From contig CAJQUN010000001.1 of assembly GCA_907163345.1 (NCBI GenBank), forward strand, positions 4,030,001 to 4,094,000: 64,000 nt of DNA. Direction: 5' to 3'. Origin of the DNA: Haberlea rhodopensis (Eukaryota; Streptophyta; Magnoliopsida; Lamiales; Gesneriaceae). Below the pieces are notes generated by a model. The model saw only the letters and a program-made list of their open reading frames with translations, searched no databases and was not told where the DNA came from. The position numbers and the translations under genes were made by a program. Positions 44,399 through 55,890 of the stretch are shown piece after piece (within the stretch, counting starts at the first letter, position 1; every line of letters begins with the position of its first letter).

Positions 44399-46754
44399 AT
44401 GGCAAAATTTTCTGCATTTTCTCTGACAAAATGGATTCCAACAATTTCACAAATATCGATTTCAGTAATCAGTACAATAGTATTCTTCATCCTAGACTTC
44501 CTAGATAGCATCATGTGTGTTCTTCTCAGATATTTAGATGGGTTCTTGGAGGGAGAGTCTTCTCCATGTTACTGCGTGAAAAGGGGAGTGATTCAAGGAA
44601 ATAAGAAAGATTTTCTTGAACTTGTGAGGGAGAACGAGCTTTCTGAGAGTCTTCATGGGAGAAGAAACTTTTTTAGGGAAATGGGGTTGCTTAGAAATTC
44701 GACAGTATGGAGTAAAAAAGAAGGGATTACTGTGGGGGAGGTGAAGAATAGGTGGTCTGATTGTGGATGTGAATCTTGTGTTTCTTGGATGAGCAATGGA
44801 ATTTCTGATCCGAGGCTTCATGTCATTGTCAAAGAATCACCAAAAGGTATTGGAAATCCATCATCCCATAAATATATTTTTATTTTAAGAGCCATTAATT
44901 TTGTTCTTTTATACTTGATCTAGCAGTTGATTTATTGGTCAACTCTTTATTGGTTATTACATTATACAATATACATTGAAATATTTAAATTATAGCATAT
45001 ATGCCAAACCTGCAGTTTGTGGATTGATGCTAACATACTATAACAAGAATATAATTTAAATGCCAATACTTTTTTGTATATCTTCCAATATTTTTTAAGG
45101 TTCTACATTTGGCAGCTAGGCTGGAGCTTTGTCCCCAAGAATCATCTGTGAAGAATGTAATTCTAATCCATGGTTTCCTCTCGTCATCCACGTTTTGGAT
45201 GGAATCTTTGTTTCCTAACCTGCCTGAAGATCCGAAGCAAAATTACAATTTTTTTGCGGTGGACTTATTAGGATTTGGGAGCAGTCCAAAGCCAAGAAAA
45301 TGTAGTTACACTCTAAAAGATCATCTAGAAATGGTCGAGGTCTCAGTTATTCACCGGTTTCAACTTAATTCTTTCCACTTGGTTGCACATTCCATGGGTT
45401 GTGTGATTGCTCTAGCATTAGCTGCTAAGTACTCCAAGTTGGTCCAATCGATCACTCTGATTGCTCCGGTAACTGATTCTTGTCACGCCTTAGCCCCATG
45501 GTCCCTCCAAACCAAATTTTACTATATGATCTCTGCTAGCAACTACTTCAAATTTATCCTTGATTTTACAAAGTTAGGTAACCTAATTTGCTGGAGAAAT
45601 CCAGTATGTAGCTAGCATCTCATTTCTTCTTCAGCAGAGACGATTCTTTAAATCCAATGAGAAAACAACTTAGTCTATTAAGGAGTCTTGATCTGATCCC
45701 CCTCATTGCCTCTGCTACTACTCCTTTGTTAACTGTGAACTTGTTTTGATCCCTTGTCGACGGATGCTCGTATTACACTTGTAGTCTCAGAAGGATTAGA
45801 ACCAACTATGTAGCATCTACATCGAGATATCATAAAGATATTCGTCTAACATTTTTGTTTTCCGAATTGTTTAGGCCTCGACTTACTTGCTTGTGTTGTA
45901 TGAATGTCAGCCTTATTTTTCTTCATCGAAAGGGGATGCTAGTTTGGTGGCACTAGAAAGCCTTGCCATTAGACGAGTATGGCCACCGTTGCTCTTTGCT
46001 TCAGCTTTGATGTCGTGGTACGAGCACTTGGGCAGATGCGTTTGTTTCTTTCTATGTCGGAATCACAATACCTGGGAGTGGATTCTAAAGCTGCTTACTG
46101 GAACAAGGTAACCATTACATATCATTTCTGAACTTATAAATACATACCATCAGTATCCCGAAGCAAAGTTGAAATTAGATGAGATGTCTGCTCCCTCTTC
46201 CCCTATTTCTTCCTATACTTTATGTTATATTTGAAGTCCAAGACAAGAGTTCGAACCTAAATACTAGTTTATTAGGTGGGATCATTCAAACTTATTGCCG
46301 ATTCCATAAGTCCATTAACTATTTGATTAAGAATAAAGAATGAAAGCATTTTAAAGTTGTTCCACAGTGTTTGAACCAGAGATGTGAGATCTTAATTTGT
46401 GTTTGTTTTGCCTTTAGGGATCTTCATTTTTCAGTCATAGACACGACGCGCCATACTCATCACTCAGCATGGCACACGATGCACAATGTTATATGCGGTG
46501 GTGCAAAACTTATGGATGGATACTTGGAAGTTTTGACGGCTGCCCGAGTAAGAATTCGTGTTGTTCAAGGGACTCGGGATCAAATAGTGCCAATAGAATG
46601 CAGCTACAATATGAAGAAGAAGGCTCCACATGTAGAGCTTGAAATTGTTTCCAATGCTGATCACAATAGTGTGATATTTGGTAGAGAGAAGGAATTTATT
46701 AGGAGTTTAGAGGGTTTGTGGGCATTATCCGGAGAAAATAGCAGTAGAACATAA
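44399..46754 (+). CDS. BDG4: BODYGUARD-type alpha/beta hydrolase (probable BDG4 orthologue)
   Basis: Four exons, 44399-44846, 45116-45468, 45911-46107 and 46418-46754, join in phase to 444 residues. BODYGUARD proteins are extracellular or epidermal alpha/beta hydrolases needed for normal cuticle and cutin formation; their substrate is unsettled. Seen here: a hydrophobic segment at about residues 17-36 (signal anchor), a Cys-rich part (CGCESCVSW), and the hydrolase fold with ILIHGFLSS as oxyanion region. The nucleophile motif is VAHSMG (Ser about 242), with Asp about 387 in GTRDQIVP and His about 415 in NADHNSVI completing the triad. HTHHSAWHTMHN is a family signature. The first glycine of the usual GxSxG is alanine. 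For exon 2 the acceptor at 45114-45115 is chosen because an earlier AG at 45098 gives a stop. BDG4 is inferred from neighbouring genes, not from sequence comparison. Confidence 0.88.
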
Positions 46755-47289
46755 ACATGTTGCACCAGTACTGTGTTTTGCGAAGCCTCAAATCCCGCTG
46801 GTTGCAATATTTTTATTTTTAAAAATATGGAATCATAGAAAAACTCCAAAATAAATTTGTAAAAATCATCTCATCGAATATGTTTATGAATTTAATTATT
46901 ATAATAAATTTAATATTTTTTTACGAGTGCTGGAAAAAAAAAAAAAGGACCGCACTTCGAACCAAAATGTATAATGGATTAATTTCTTTGACTAAGTTGT
47001 TGTAATAGAACTGGGATGGAAAAAATGTTTAAAAAGGGATTTATGATTTTTAATATAACAAATACTATATTTTTAAATTCTTTAGTAGATGATGTCAGTT
47101 TTAAAAATATGGTTTTGAGATAAGGTAGAATCCTTAAATTTTTAATTAATCCATGGGGGTGTTCTAATATATTTTTTTTCTTCTCATAGGAAAACTAATC
47201 TGAATTGAATATATAATTCTTGACCTCAATATGCAGGCGGCGCATTCAGAAAATGAGGTAGATGGACAATTGAACTCTTTCCGGCCATC
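46755..47289. other. Spacer with BODYGUARD 3' UTR
   Basis: T-rich 3' UTR-like sequence to about 46950, then AT-rich spacer with no frame or repeat that I can name. Confidence 0.4.
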
Positions 47290-47412
47290 AACTGAAAGAA
47301 CATTGGACAACAAGGTTTTAACTTAATGGTTGTTATTTATGTAAGAAGTCTCGTGTTCGAGCCCTTCCCCTTCCCTAAAATAGTTTTTGGAAAAAAAAAA
47401 ACCGAAAGAACA
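47290..47412 (+). mobile_element. Short SINE-like insertion with target duplications
   Basis: AACTGAAAGAACA (47290-47302) and AACCGAAAGAACA (47400-47412) flank about 97 bases, a target duplication with one change. Inside are an A-box-like TTAACTTAATGGTT, a B-box-like GTGTTCGAGCC and a terminal run of ten A. This is the build of a tRNA-derived SINE with an internal polymerase III promoter. Confidence 0.65.
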
Positions 47413-47655
47413 CCACCAAATTGATGGAACTTGTGACATTTGATGTGCACAACTTCCGCCGTCTGCTGCAAAATTTTCAGGTGGAAGTTATGGTGACAAT
47501 GACAGTTACATCACATACCAGTTACCTAGTCTTCTACAAAGGCTTGGCGACCATCGGCTTCGTTGCCTAATTTCTTATGAACCTTACAACAACGACCGTA
47601 ATACACTGTGCTTTTGTCACACATTTCCTTTTACCTATTATGGTTATACATTCCT
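47413..47655. other. Unidentified spacer
   Basis: About 240 bases with moderate GC. There is no gene, frame or clear repeat end. Confidence 0.35.
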
Positions 47656-49075
47656 AAAAATCACTCGTTGTAATATTGACACTCTATTACACCGACACAT
47701 CATGAACACGATGTCATGTCCTTAATTTAAAAATAAAAATAAAAATTCAGATCCGAGTGTTGGACACGGCCATGAGGAGTGCGCGACATGGAAATGACAA
47801 TCGGGGTAATTACACAATTTTAAAAGTCTTTGACTAAATAAAATTTCCAAAATATTAAAATCAAAATGTAACATAATCTAAACCTTTCAGCCATCGTTTT
47901 CCTCTGTTTGAGTTCCTCTGTTCCAATTTCTCCAATTTTTCTAATCTTAAAACCACTTCACAAGCCTTCAATTTTGTTACTTGAATCCTTGTTCTGGACA
48001 ATTATAAATCACAAATTTCACATTTTTTAAATGTTCATCCATTCGATTTTCTGATTTAAGAGGCTAAGTTTATAGGGTTTTGGTTACGATTGCGTATATT
48101 TTCTCATGATTGGGGTCTTAGGGTGTAATATGCATTTGAAGTTAGTGGGTGTGAATGATTATTTCAGTAACATGTATTCGTACAAACACTCTTGAAATTA
48201 CTCGGTGCATTGTCGGGCACCCTCGGGCACCGACACATCTCGGACACGTATAGGATATTTAAAAATAAAAATTAATTCGGACACCAGTGTCAAACATTTA
48301 CGAGGGGCGTGCCGGACAGTTACGCGAGGCATGCCCGACAAGGAAAGAACATTTTTTTTAGGTTAATTGAACAATTTAAATTTTTTTGACTAAAATAAAA
48401 TTTGGACGTGTTTGTAAAACTGTATGTTAATTGAAGCACTATAGATTTTATGCTAGTATCCGTAATACTATGATGATTTTAATGGCATGCTTTTACTTTT
48501 ATTTATGTGTTTATTAAATTTGGTAAAAATATATTTGATGATATTTATTTTGACTTGTTTGTTAAACTTTATGTTAATTGAAGTAATATGTATCGGGTGT
48601 TAGTACGTGTGATATTATGATTTCAGTGACATGCATTTATTTGTACCATTCTTGAACATTTTAAGAATATATTTGTCATTTTTACATTGTTTTAGAATTA
48701 AAAAAAATGTAAATTTTAGTATTTTGTAATATAGTACATGTATAATATATATAAAGATACATGTGTATCCCAGTCATGTCGTGCCCTGTAAAATTTGCAA
48801 ATTCATGTCGTCATGTCAGTGTCTGTGCATCATATCATGCATTTATTTATACGTTTTTTGAATTTGGTACGAATATTTTTTTCTATTTTTACATGATTTT
48901 ACAAGTTAAAATTGTGTATTTTAATATTTTGTAATACAGTACATATGTAGTATACATAAAAATATATAATGTGTATCACATGTGTCGTATCCTGAAATTT
49001 TAAAAATCCATCAACCGTGTCCATGTCGTATCGAGTCCATTTGGCATATCAATGTTCGTGCATTATAGCTTATGA
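47656..49075 (+). repeat. GTGTCC-rich dispersed element, rearranged copy
   Basis: It is related to 59741-60303 in the opposite orientation. Shared words include CACTCTTGAAA-, CGGACACG, GGACACC, GACTAAAATAAAATTTGGAC and TTAATTGAAGTAATAT. The left end appears twice (47656-47860 and about 48165-48410). The right end also appears twice (ending near 48836 and near 49075, both -TGTTCGTGCAT/-TGTCTGTGCAT). It is non-coding. It looks like a transposon family without a transposase here, rearranged by internal duplication. Confidence 0.65.
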
Positions 49076-49456
49076 CAATAAACAATAACTGCATAAATGA
49101 TAATAACAACAACAAAAATAACAACAACAACAACAACACGAGAGTATTGACATGTATGATAATAAATTTTGTACCTAGATCGAAAATTTGAATCTTAATT
49201 TTATCTACGTCCAAAACACAATAATAAAGCAGGTCAATACAAAAACCCAACGTAAGTATTAGATTATAGCAAACATAACAAAAATAAATTTCGAATGTAT
49301 TATTTTTTTTCATGAGCATCACTCAGTTAATAAATAATGATAAATTAACATTTAGCAATAATTCCAGTATTTTTTAGTATTTCAAGAAAAAAATTCTAAT
49401 AGAAAATAATATTTTTATTCAACTAGTCCATAGAGAGAAAAAAAAATTACTTGTTC
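49076..49456. other. AT-rich spacer with AAC microsatellite
   Basis: ATAACAACAACAACAA-type repeats lie at 49090-49138, followed by AT-rich sequence. No gene. Confidence 0.4.
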
Positions 49457-49704
49457 AGCTAGGCGTGACCACGGTTTAATAAAAACCGTGGCCCGGCCCG
49501 GACCCGTAACCTGGTCAACGGGCCGGTTAACCGTTGACCCGGTTCACGGGTCAACGGTTAACCGGTCCGAACCGTAACCGGCCCGTTACTGTACGGGACG
49601 GTTACGGTTCACGGTTGTGAAAACCGTGGAACCGCCGGTTCGAACCGACGGTTTTGAACCGGCGTTTCCACGATTTTTAATTTTTTTTTTAATTTTAAAA
49701 TTAA

Positions 49705-49790
49705 AGTGTATGTTGAAGTTGATTCGAACTCTTGACCTCCAACATGTATAGATAGCTTCTTACCACTAAGCTATTATCATGTTTGTTTTA
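49705..49790 (-). other. tRNA-like sequence inside the hAT-like element
   Basis: On the minus strand, TAGCTTAGTGGTAAGAAGC resembles a tRNA A box and GTTCGAATC a B box, spaced about 35 bases apart. No full cloverleaf is evident. It may be a SINE piece or a captured tRNA fragment and should not be taken as a functional tRNA. Confidence 0.4.
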
Positions 49791-50616
49791 TTTTAGATAA
49801 TATAATTATATATACTAACAGACAATATATATTATATATGTAATCTAATGCTAAATATTTTATATTGACAAATATAAATAAAAATTATCTAGAAAAATAT
49901 GTTATGCTCTTAAATAAATATCATAAAATAGAAATAAAATATAGCAAAGTAAATATAACAAAAAATGTTTGATAAATTCATAAGAACTAAAGAAATAGTT
50001 GTTGCAAAATAAAATATTATAATAATAAAGTAAATTATTATAAACAAATATAATATATACATTTTAATTATTCTACAAGCACTTTATTTGATTTACATTA
50101 TATACAATAATCAAATAAGTATATCTTAATTTCCCACGATGTGACTTACTATAGAAACTCGATAATGTAATATTTGATTAATTAATAAAATCTTTTACTA
50201 ATTTGCTTATAATGATTTGGGAACAACAAATTGAATTAATAATTCACTAACTTTATATTATATAAATTATAACATCTAATTGATAATCGAAAATCTCATT
50301 ACTGACTCTTTTTAACATAATAAGAACTTTTGTGTTGTTTTCTTATATATGAATACAAATAATTCAATGTTATATTCGTCGATTCATTTTGTAATTAGTA
50401 CCAAAGTTGTATAGGTTTCATACCAGTTTGATATTTGTGTGTTGTGTCAAAGTCATGTAAAAAAATCCATTTTTATAGTAAAGAATTCATACTGGACAAG
50501 GTCCCGTGTTTCACGTTCACTTTTTGAGGGTTTTCCACTTAAAAATTGTAGTGTTCTTTGTTTATTGTTCGCAAACACCAAGTTCTACCGAACGTGAGAA
50601 ATAACGACTCACATCA

Positions 50617-51125
50617 AATACCAACTTTGTATAGATTTCATACAAATTTATATGTAATTATTACCATAATTGTAAATTTTCATACCAATATAATGTGTAA
50701 CTAGTACCAAAATTGTAAAGATTTCACATTAATTTCATATGTAATTAGTACCATAATTGTAAATGTTTCATACTAATATCATGTGTAATTAGTTCCATTA
50801 TTGTAAATGTTTCATACTAATATAATTTGTAACTAGTACCAAAGTTGTATAGGTTTCTTACCAATTTCATATGTAATTAGTACCATAATTGTAAATGTTT
50901 CATACTAATATCATGTGTAATTAGTACCAAATTGTAAAGGTTTCATACCAAGTTCATATGTAATAAGTACCAAAGTTGTATATATTTCATACCAATTTCA
51001 TATGAAATTGGTACAATAATTGTAAATATTTCAATACCAATTTCATTTGTAATTAGACCAAAGTTGTATATGTTTCATATCAACTTCATACGTAATTAGT
51101 ACCATAATTGTAAATGTTTCATATG
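50617..51125 (+). repeat. 44-bp tandem repeat array, first block
   Basis: About twelve units of 42-45 bases with the pattern AGTACCAWARTTGTA, AATGTTTCATACC, AATWTCATATGTAATT. Two unit types partly alternate: one with CCATAATTGTAAATG and one with CCAAAGTTGTATAGG. This suggests an 88-base higher-order period. Confidence 0.85.
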
Positions 51126-51334
51126 CACTAACTTTATATTATATAAATTAATAACTTCTAACTTAATATATTTATGATTAATCAATGAAATCATCATAAA
51201 AATAACTTTATTGACATTTGTTTTTTATGTAAATTGATAGTGACAAATCTCATTACTCATTTTTTTTAACATAACAATCACTTTTGTGTTGTTTTTTATA
51301 GATAAATAACAAATAATTCAATGTTATATTCGTC
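51126..51334 (+). repeat. Spacer duplicated from 50245-50395, between the two arrays
   Basis: CACTAACTTTATATTATATAAATT, ACTTTTGTGTTGTTTT and AACAAATAATTCAATGTTATATTCGTC also occur in the same order at 50247-50385. The array plus its leader has therefore been duplicated as a block. Confidence 0.8.
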
Positions 51335-51712
51335 AATTTCATATGTAATTAGTATCATAATTGTAAATGTTTCATGTCAATATCATTTGCAATTAGTATC
51401 AAAGTTGTATAAGTTTCATACCAATTTCATATGTATTTAATACCAAAATTGTAAATATTTCATACCAATCTCTTTTGCAATTAATATCAAAATTGTATAG
51501 GTTTCATACCAATTTCATATGTAATTATTATCGTAATTGTAAATGTTTTATACCAAACACTTTTATAATTAGTACCCAATTTGTATATGTTTCATATGAA
51601 TTTCATATGTAATTAGTATCATAATTGTAAATGTTGCATACCAATATCATTTGTAATTAGTATCAAAATTATATATGTTTCACATCAGTTTCATATGTAA
51701 TTAGCATCGTTA
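51335..51712 (+). repeat. 44-bp tandem repeat array, second block
   Basis: About eight units of the same family, more often with AGTATCA than AGTACCA at the unit start, so the two blocks have drifted separately. Confidence 0.83.
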
Positions 51713-52170
51713 GATACTCAGATTCAATCAATTAAAATGACATTATCTTATTTGTGATCACATCGAGTTTGAGTTTGACGAAACAATGGGGTAAGTTTTG
51801 TAAGATTATGACATGCGACCTATAAAATTTCCACTAGATATACCCACACGTTGGAACTCAACATATAAATTGCTAAATGATTCATATGAATATAGAGAGT
51901 TAATTGCAACTTATAAAGTTCAAACTCTCCCCCCCTTATATTTCCTTTGTTATTTTTTATAATTCTTTTAGAGTAATTTTAAAATTTTTTAAATAAATTT
52001 TTTAATTTTAATTGTTTAAATTTTAAAAATATAAGGGTCGAACCGTAACCGTAACCGGTGGTTAACCGTAATCGTAACCGGCGGTTCACGAACCGTAACC
52101 GGAACCGTCTATGAAGGTTAAGGTTAAGGGTCGAGCTCTTTTAAACCGTCGAACCGACGGTTCCGAACCG

Positions 52171-52684
52171 TCAACAGTTTCAGCAATCAGCAAGAAGAAA
52201 TACCACGATTTCAAATTTTCAACCCATAAAAAATTGTTGCCAAGTTCTATCATTAATTTCCCCGAAGATTAGAGCACTTCAACGTTCAGAGTTGGTGGGC
52301 GTGGAGAAGAACTGAAGGCGGGTGGGTAGGTAGGATTTCAATTTCTATGCATCATTTTTTTCTCCAACCCCATTTCGATCGGGAATTTCAAAAAGTCTTG
52401 CCCGCTTTCATTCACCATTTTTAATCATTCCTTTTTTTTATGGTGATATAAGGTGTAGTTTAATCAAGATTCCGATTTCTGGTCTAATTAAGGTATCATT
52501 TTCATGGGAAAAAACAATTCTTTGGATCTTAATTACAACATAATCACCAACCCTTTTCACATTTTCTGTAGTTTTCCCTGCTATATATATGTATTAGGAT
52601 TTAGCATTTCTTGCATGAAGATTATGTTCATTGGATGAATTACTTTCCTGTCTGAAAATCTAGGTATTCGAATCGTTTGTGGCC
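52171..52684 (+). promoter_or_regulatory. Upstream region and probable 5' UTR of the b5 reductase gene
   Basis: About 510 bases between the hAT-like element and the start codon. A purine-rich GGTGGGCGTGGAGAAGAAC stretch near 52293 and a later CTAG|GTATTCGAATCG near 52662 could be the ends of a 5' UTR intron, but I cannot prove it. No clear TATA box is seen. Confidence 0.4.
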
Positions 52685-55556
52685 ATGGATTTCCTGGCAA
52701 AATCTGAAGGCCAATTATTTGTTGGTATCGCTGTTGGTCTAGTTGCTGTTGGGGTTGCATATTACTTGTTATCCCCCAAGAAGCCAAAAGGTTAGATGAT
52801 TTATACGGTGGTATATCCCATTGTATAACATATAAAGTAGATGTGTGCTTTATTTATGATTTTTCTGGGGTTTTTTAAGTCTGGTAGCTGGCCTGGAGCT
52901 TAGAAGCATTCCTTTTGATTTGTTTAATCGTCATTTAGCCTAAAGGTTCAATTTTTCCCGGTTATGGACAAGCTCCTCTTTATATACTACCTATCTCCCA
53001 ACGTCTGGGGGTGTGGTTTGTTCTCATTGATACTTTATATCTGCGGGGCGATGAACATGGTAAAACTATTTTAGGATGATAGGAAACATATTAGAATAAA
53101 TATGAGATTTGTTTGCTTATATCTATTGTATTTTGACTTGGTGCCTTTGTGCTTGGCAGCCTGCTTGGATCCTGAAAATTTTAAGGAGTTTAAGCTTGTC
53201 AAGAAAACACAAATCAGCCATAATGTGGCGAAGTTCAAATTCACCCTTCCTCCACCCTCTTCAATTATGGGCCTTCCCATTGGAAAACACATCAGCTGCA
53301 GGTATTGTGTAGCAATATTTAAATAAATGCTCATTGTATATAATTTTCATGTTCTAATATGTATATGTGGCATGTAAATCCCATTTTTATTAGTTAGAAT
53401 AACAAATTGTATTGATAATTTCACACATTCACATTTATCTTTTGTCATAGGGGTAAGGATAGTCAAGGTGAAGAGGTCATCAAACCATACACTCCGACTA
53501 CTTTGGATTCTGATATTGGATACTTTGAGTTAGTTATAAAGGTGGATTCCTTTTTGCCATCCTTTTATTTGCCATGGATGCAGATTTATGATAATCTATT
53601 GTAATATTTTTTGGCTCACTAGTTTTTTGATATTTGTGTAGATGTACCCACAAGGAAGAATGTCACACCATTTTCGAGAAATGCGTGAAGGTGATTATCT
53701 CTCCGTTAAAGGACCAAAGGTACATTCGTTATCTAGATAATTTATTTATTAAGAAAAAGTTTGTTGGTTTCATATCACACATATAAGTCTAAGTTGTTGC
53801 AGTAAAAGGATCATGCGAGGCTTAAAAAATATCACATCTTTTTCTCCCTATAATTTTGGTGTAAATATAGTTTTATGTTAATATTGGACTCATAATTTTC
53901 TAGATTGAAGGTTTGATGTGCACGAGATGCTAAATTTAGATTCATGATAGCCTTTTGATATGTCAATAGTCAAGCAATTGTTGATGAATCCTTATAACTT
54001 CTAATTGTGGTATTCAACTGGCATAGTTTTTTTCTTCATATGTTTTCTTTTTGTGTGTGTAGGATCACATCATCTTAGTTTTTTTCTTGTTTATGTGCAA
54101 TTGCTTCTACCTGTACATGCTTCAAACCTCCTAGCTGAATTGAGGAGCTCTTTTTTATAGGGTCGATTCAATTATAAACCAGGCCAGGTGAGAGCATTCG
54201 GAATGCTTGCTGGCGGCTCTGGAATTACACCAATGTTCCAGGTTTAAACACCTCATTGTTAAGAATCTTCCAATTATTTATTTCTTAAGATATAATACTA
54301 ATATGGTGTTTAATTTTTGTTCTTTTCATTTCTTTTTTGGTTTAGGTTGCCCGAGCAATTCTTGAAAATCCCAGCGACAAAACGAGGGTGCATCTAATTT
54401 ATGCTAATGTTACACTCGATGACATTTTACTGAAGGTAATTTGTGAATCTCAATGCATTTGGTCCATTTAAGTGCTGCATGCATGCGAAGTTTGTAAATA
54501 TCAACCCCTTCCAACAAGGGTGTAAATACAATGCTAACTGAACCTTAATGAGGTATCCTTGTAATGCTGAGCAAACCTTTGAGGTGTAATTGTAATTGTC
54601 AAACCTGAGGGAGTGTGTGTATGTAGACAAAAACCCTTGGAGTGTATAATTTATGGTGATAAGGAATGGAATATGTAAAGAATTTCAACTAGTGTTTGAT
54701 ATGTTATTTTTTTGTTCGTTGGTTGCAGGAGGAGTTGGATACCCTTGTTAAAAACTACTCTGACAGGTTCAAAGTTTACTTTGTTCTCAATCAGGTAAAT
54801 TGAATGTTACTTTACCCCATTTATCGAGGAATTTCGGGTCTTTACATTCTATTTGGATTTTATATGTGATTCTAGATGTGGCTTCTTTCAGCTTTTTTGT
54901 CACTATAATTGCTAACAAACTAAGCCATTCGTTAACAACTCTGTGTTTGGCTTGTAGATAGTTACTAAAACTAGCTTAATAAAGAGTTGTTAGCACTTTC
55001 AACCTTCATATGTAACCAATTGCAATCCATTTGGCGATGATTTCCTTGCTGGAAGCTATTCCTCTGGCAAGGGTTCATTTGGTTTAGTGGTCAAACTGGA
55101 CATTTGTTGGAGCCAATTTAGCTTCTTGGTTTCTGTTGTTTTGCTGAAAAGTAATTAAAAGAAACTTAGAATTTGAATTACCTCAACTTTTTTTATTATT
55201 AAGAGCACCAACACTCCTGAAATACGCTCTGTCATGCTGTTTTGTTACCCACATAACGAGCTACTTGTTACTTGCTCTTGAACTTATGTAGCCTCCAGAA
55301 GTATGGAACGGTGGGGTGGGGTTCGTCTCGAAGGAAATGATTCAAGCTCACTGCCCTGCACCAGCCTCTGATATTCAGGTTTGGACTTCAGCCATCTTAG
55401 ATAAACCACCATATCATGATGGAAGAAAATTAAAGAACTAAGTTTAGCCTTCTGTTTCCGCAGATTCTTAGATGTGGCCCTCCTCCAATGAACAAAGCCA
55501 TGGCTGGCCATCTCGACGCTCTTGGATACACCTCCGTGATGCAATTCCAATTCTAA
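52685..55556 (+). CDS. CBR1: NADH-cytochrome b5 reductase 1
   Basis: Nine exons, 52685-52790, 53160-53301, 53451-53541, 53642-53719, 54161-54241, 54346-54435, 54729-54794, 55292-55378 and 55464-55556, join in phase to 277 residues. The enzyme passes electrons from NADH through FAD to cytochrome b5 for fatty acid desaturation and related reactions, at the ER or mitochondrial outer membrane. Seen here: a single N-terminal membrane anchor (LFVGIAVGLVAVGVAYYLL, about 11-29) followed by lysines, and the FAD-binding KPYTPTT (about 94-100, the RxYTxxS/T motif). The NADH-binding parts are GGSGITP (about 157-163) and CGPPPMN (from about 251). The C-terminal VMQFQF matches the family end. Length is close to Arabidopsis CBR1 (281). 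The start is the first ATG, directly before the anchor. The frame looks intact. Confidence 0.95.
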
Positions 55557-55890
55557 CTTCTCCCGACTCCTTTCGCCTTTATTTAGACATGTTTTAGTTT
55601 GATTTTTGGGGAAGTTATTCAAGATTTGGACGGTGTACTGTTGGGATTTTGTGAACTACTTCGATGAAAGAGTATGCGGATCAAGTGTAAAACATATTTA
55701 TGACAATCATAATGATTGAATTTTCCGGGATTATAATGTTATCATTGAGATTGATTTATCAACAAAAAATATCGTTACCCGTGAAGGTGATTCAAAATTT
55801 AAGTGTATATAATTTGCTGTATTTTCCCGAAGCTATTGCTTGTCGTCTTGGCTCTTGTCTTCCTCATTTTAGTGTTGCTTTGATTTTATA
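55557..55890. other. b5 reductase 3' UTR
   Basis: T-rich sequence following the stop, with TTATGACAATCATAATG and no second gene. The LINE begins at its end. Confidence 0.5.

Larger units (their letters stand above)
49457..52170. mobile_element. hAT-like non-autonomous element with CGGTT-rich ends
   Basis: Both ends are GC-rich arrays of ACCGTAACC, GGTTAACCG and CGAACCGACGG words (49470-49680 and 52030-52165) in AT-rich surroundings. Such subterminal repeats are transposase-binding arrays in plant hAT elements. The left end is near TAGGCGTGACCACGG. The mirrored CCGTGG(T/C)CACGCC is missing on the right, so the right tip is damaged or undefined. The 2.3-kb core has no transposase and instead holds tandem repeats. 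It ends about 500 bases upstream of the b5 reductase start codon. Confidence 0.6.

Noticed and set aside
44534..44821. Minus-strand frame in exon 1 of the BODYGUARD gene
   Set aside because: Shadow of the real coding sequence.
45100..45115. Acceptor at 45098-45099 for BODYGUARD exon 2
   Set aside because: It shifts the frame and gives an immediate stop; the AG at 45114-45115 keeps phase and similarity.
47334..47372. A functional tRNA gene near 47340
   Set aside because: The A and B boxes are there but no acceptor stem or cloverleaf can be drawn; the SINE reading with target duplications explains it better.
50391..51712. CRISPR-like array because of regularly spaced repeats
   Set aside because: Units are contiguous degenerate tandem repeats without unique spacers, in a plant nuclear element.
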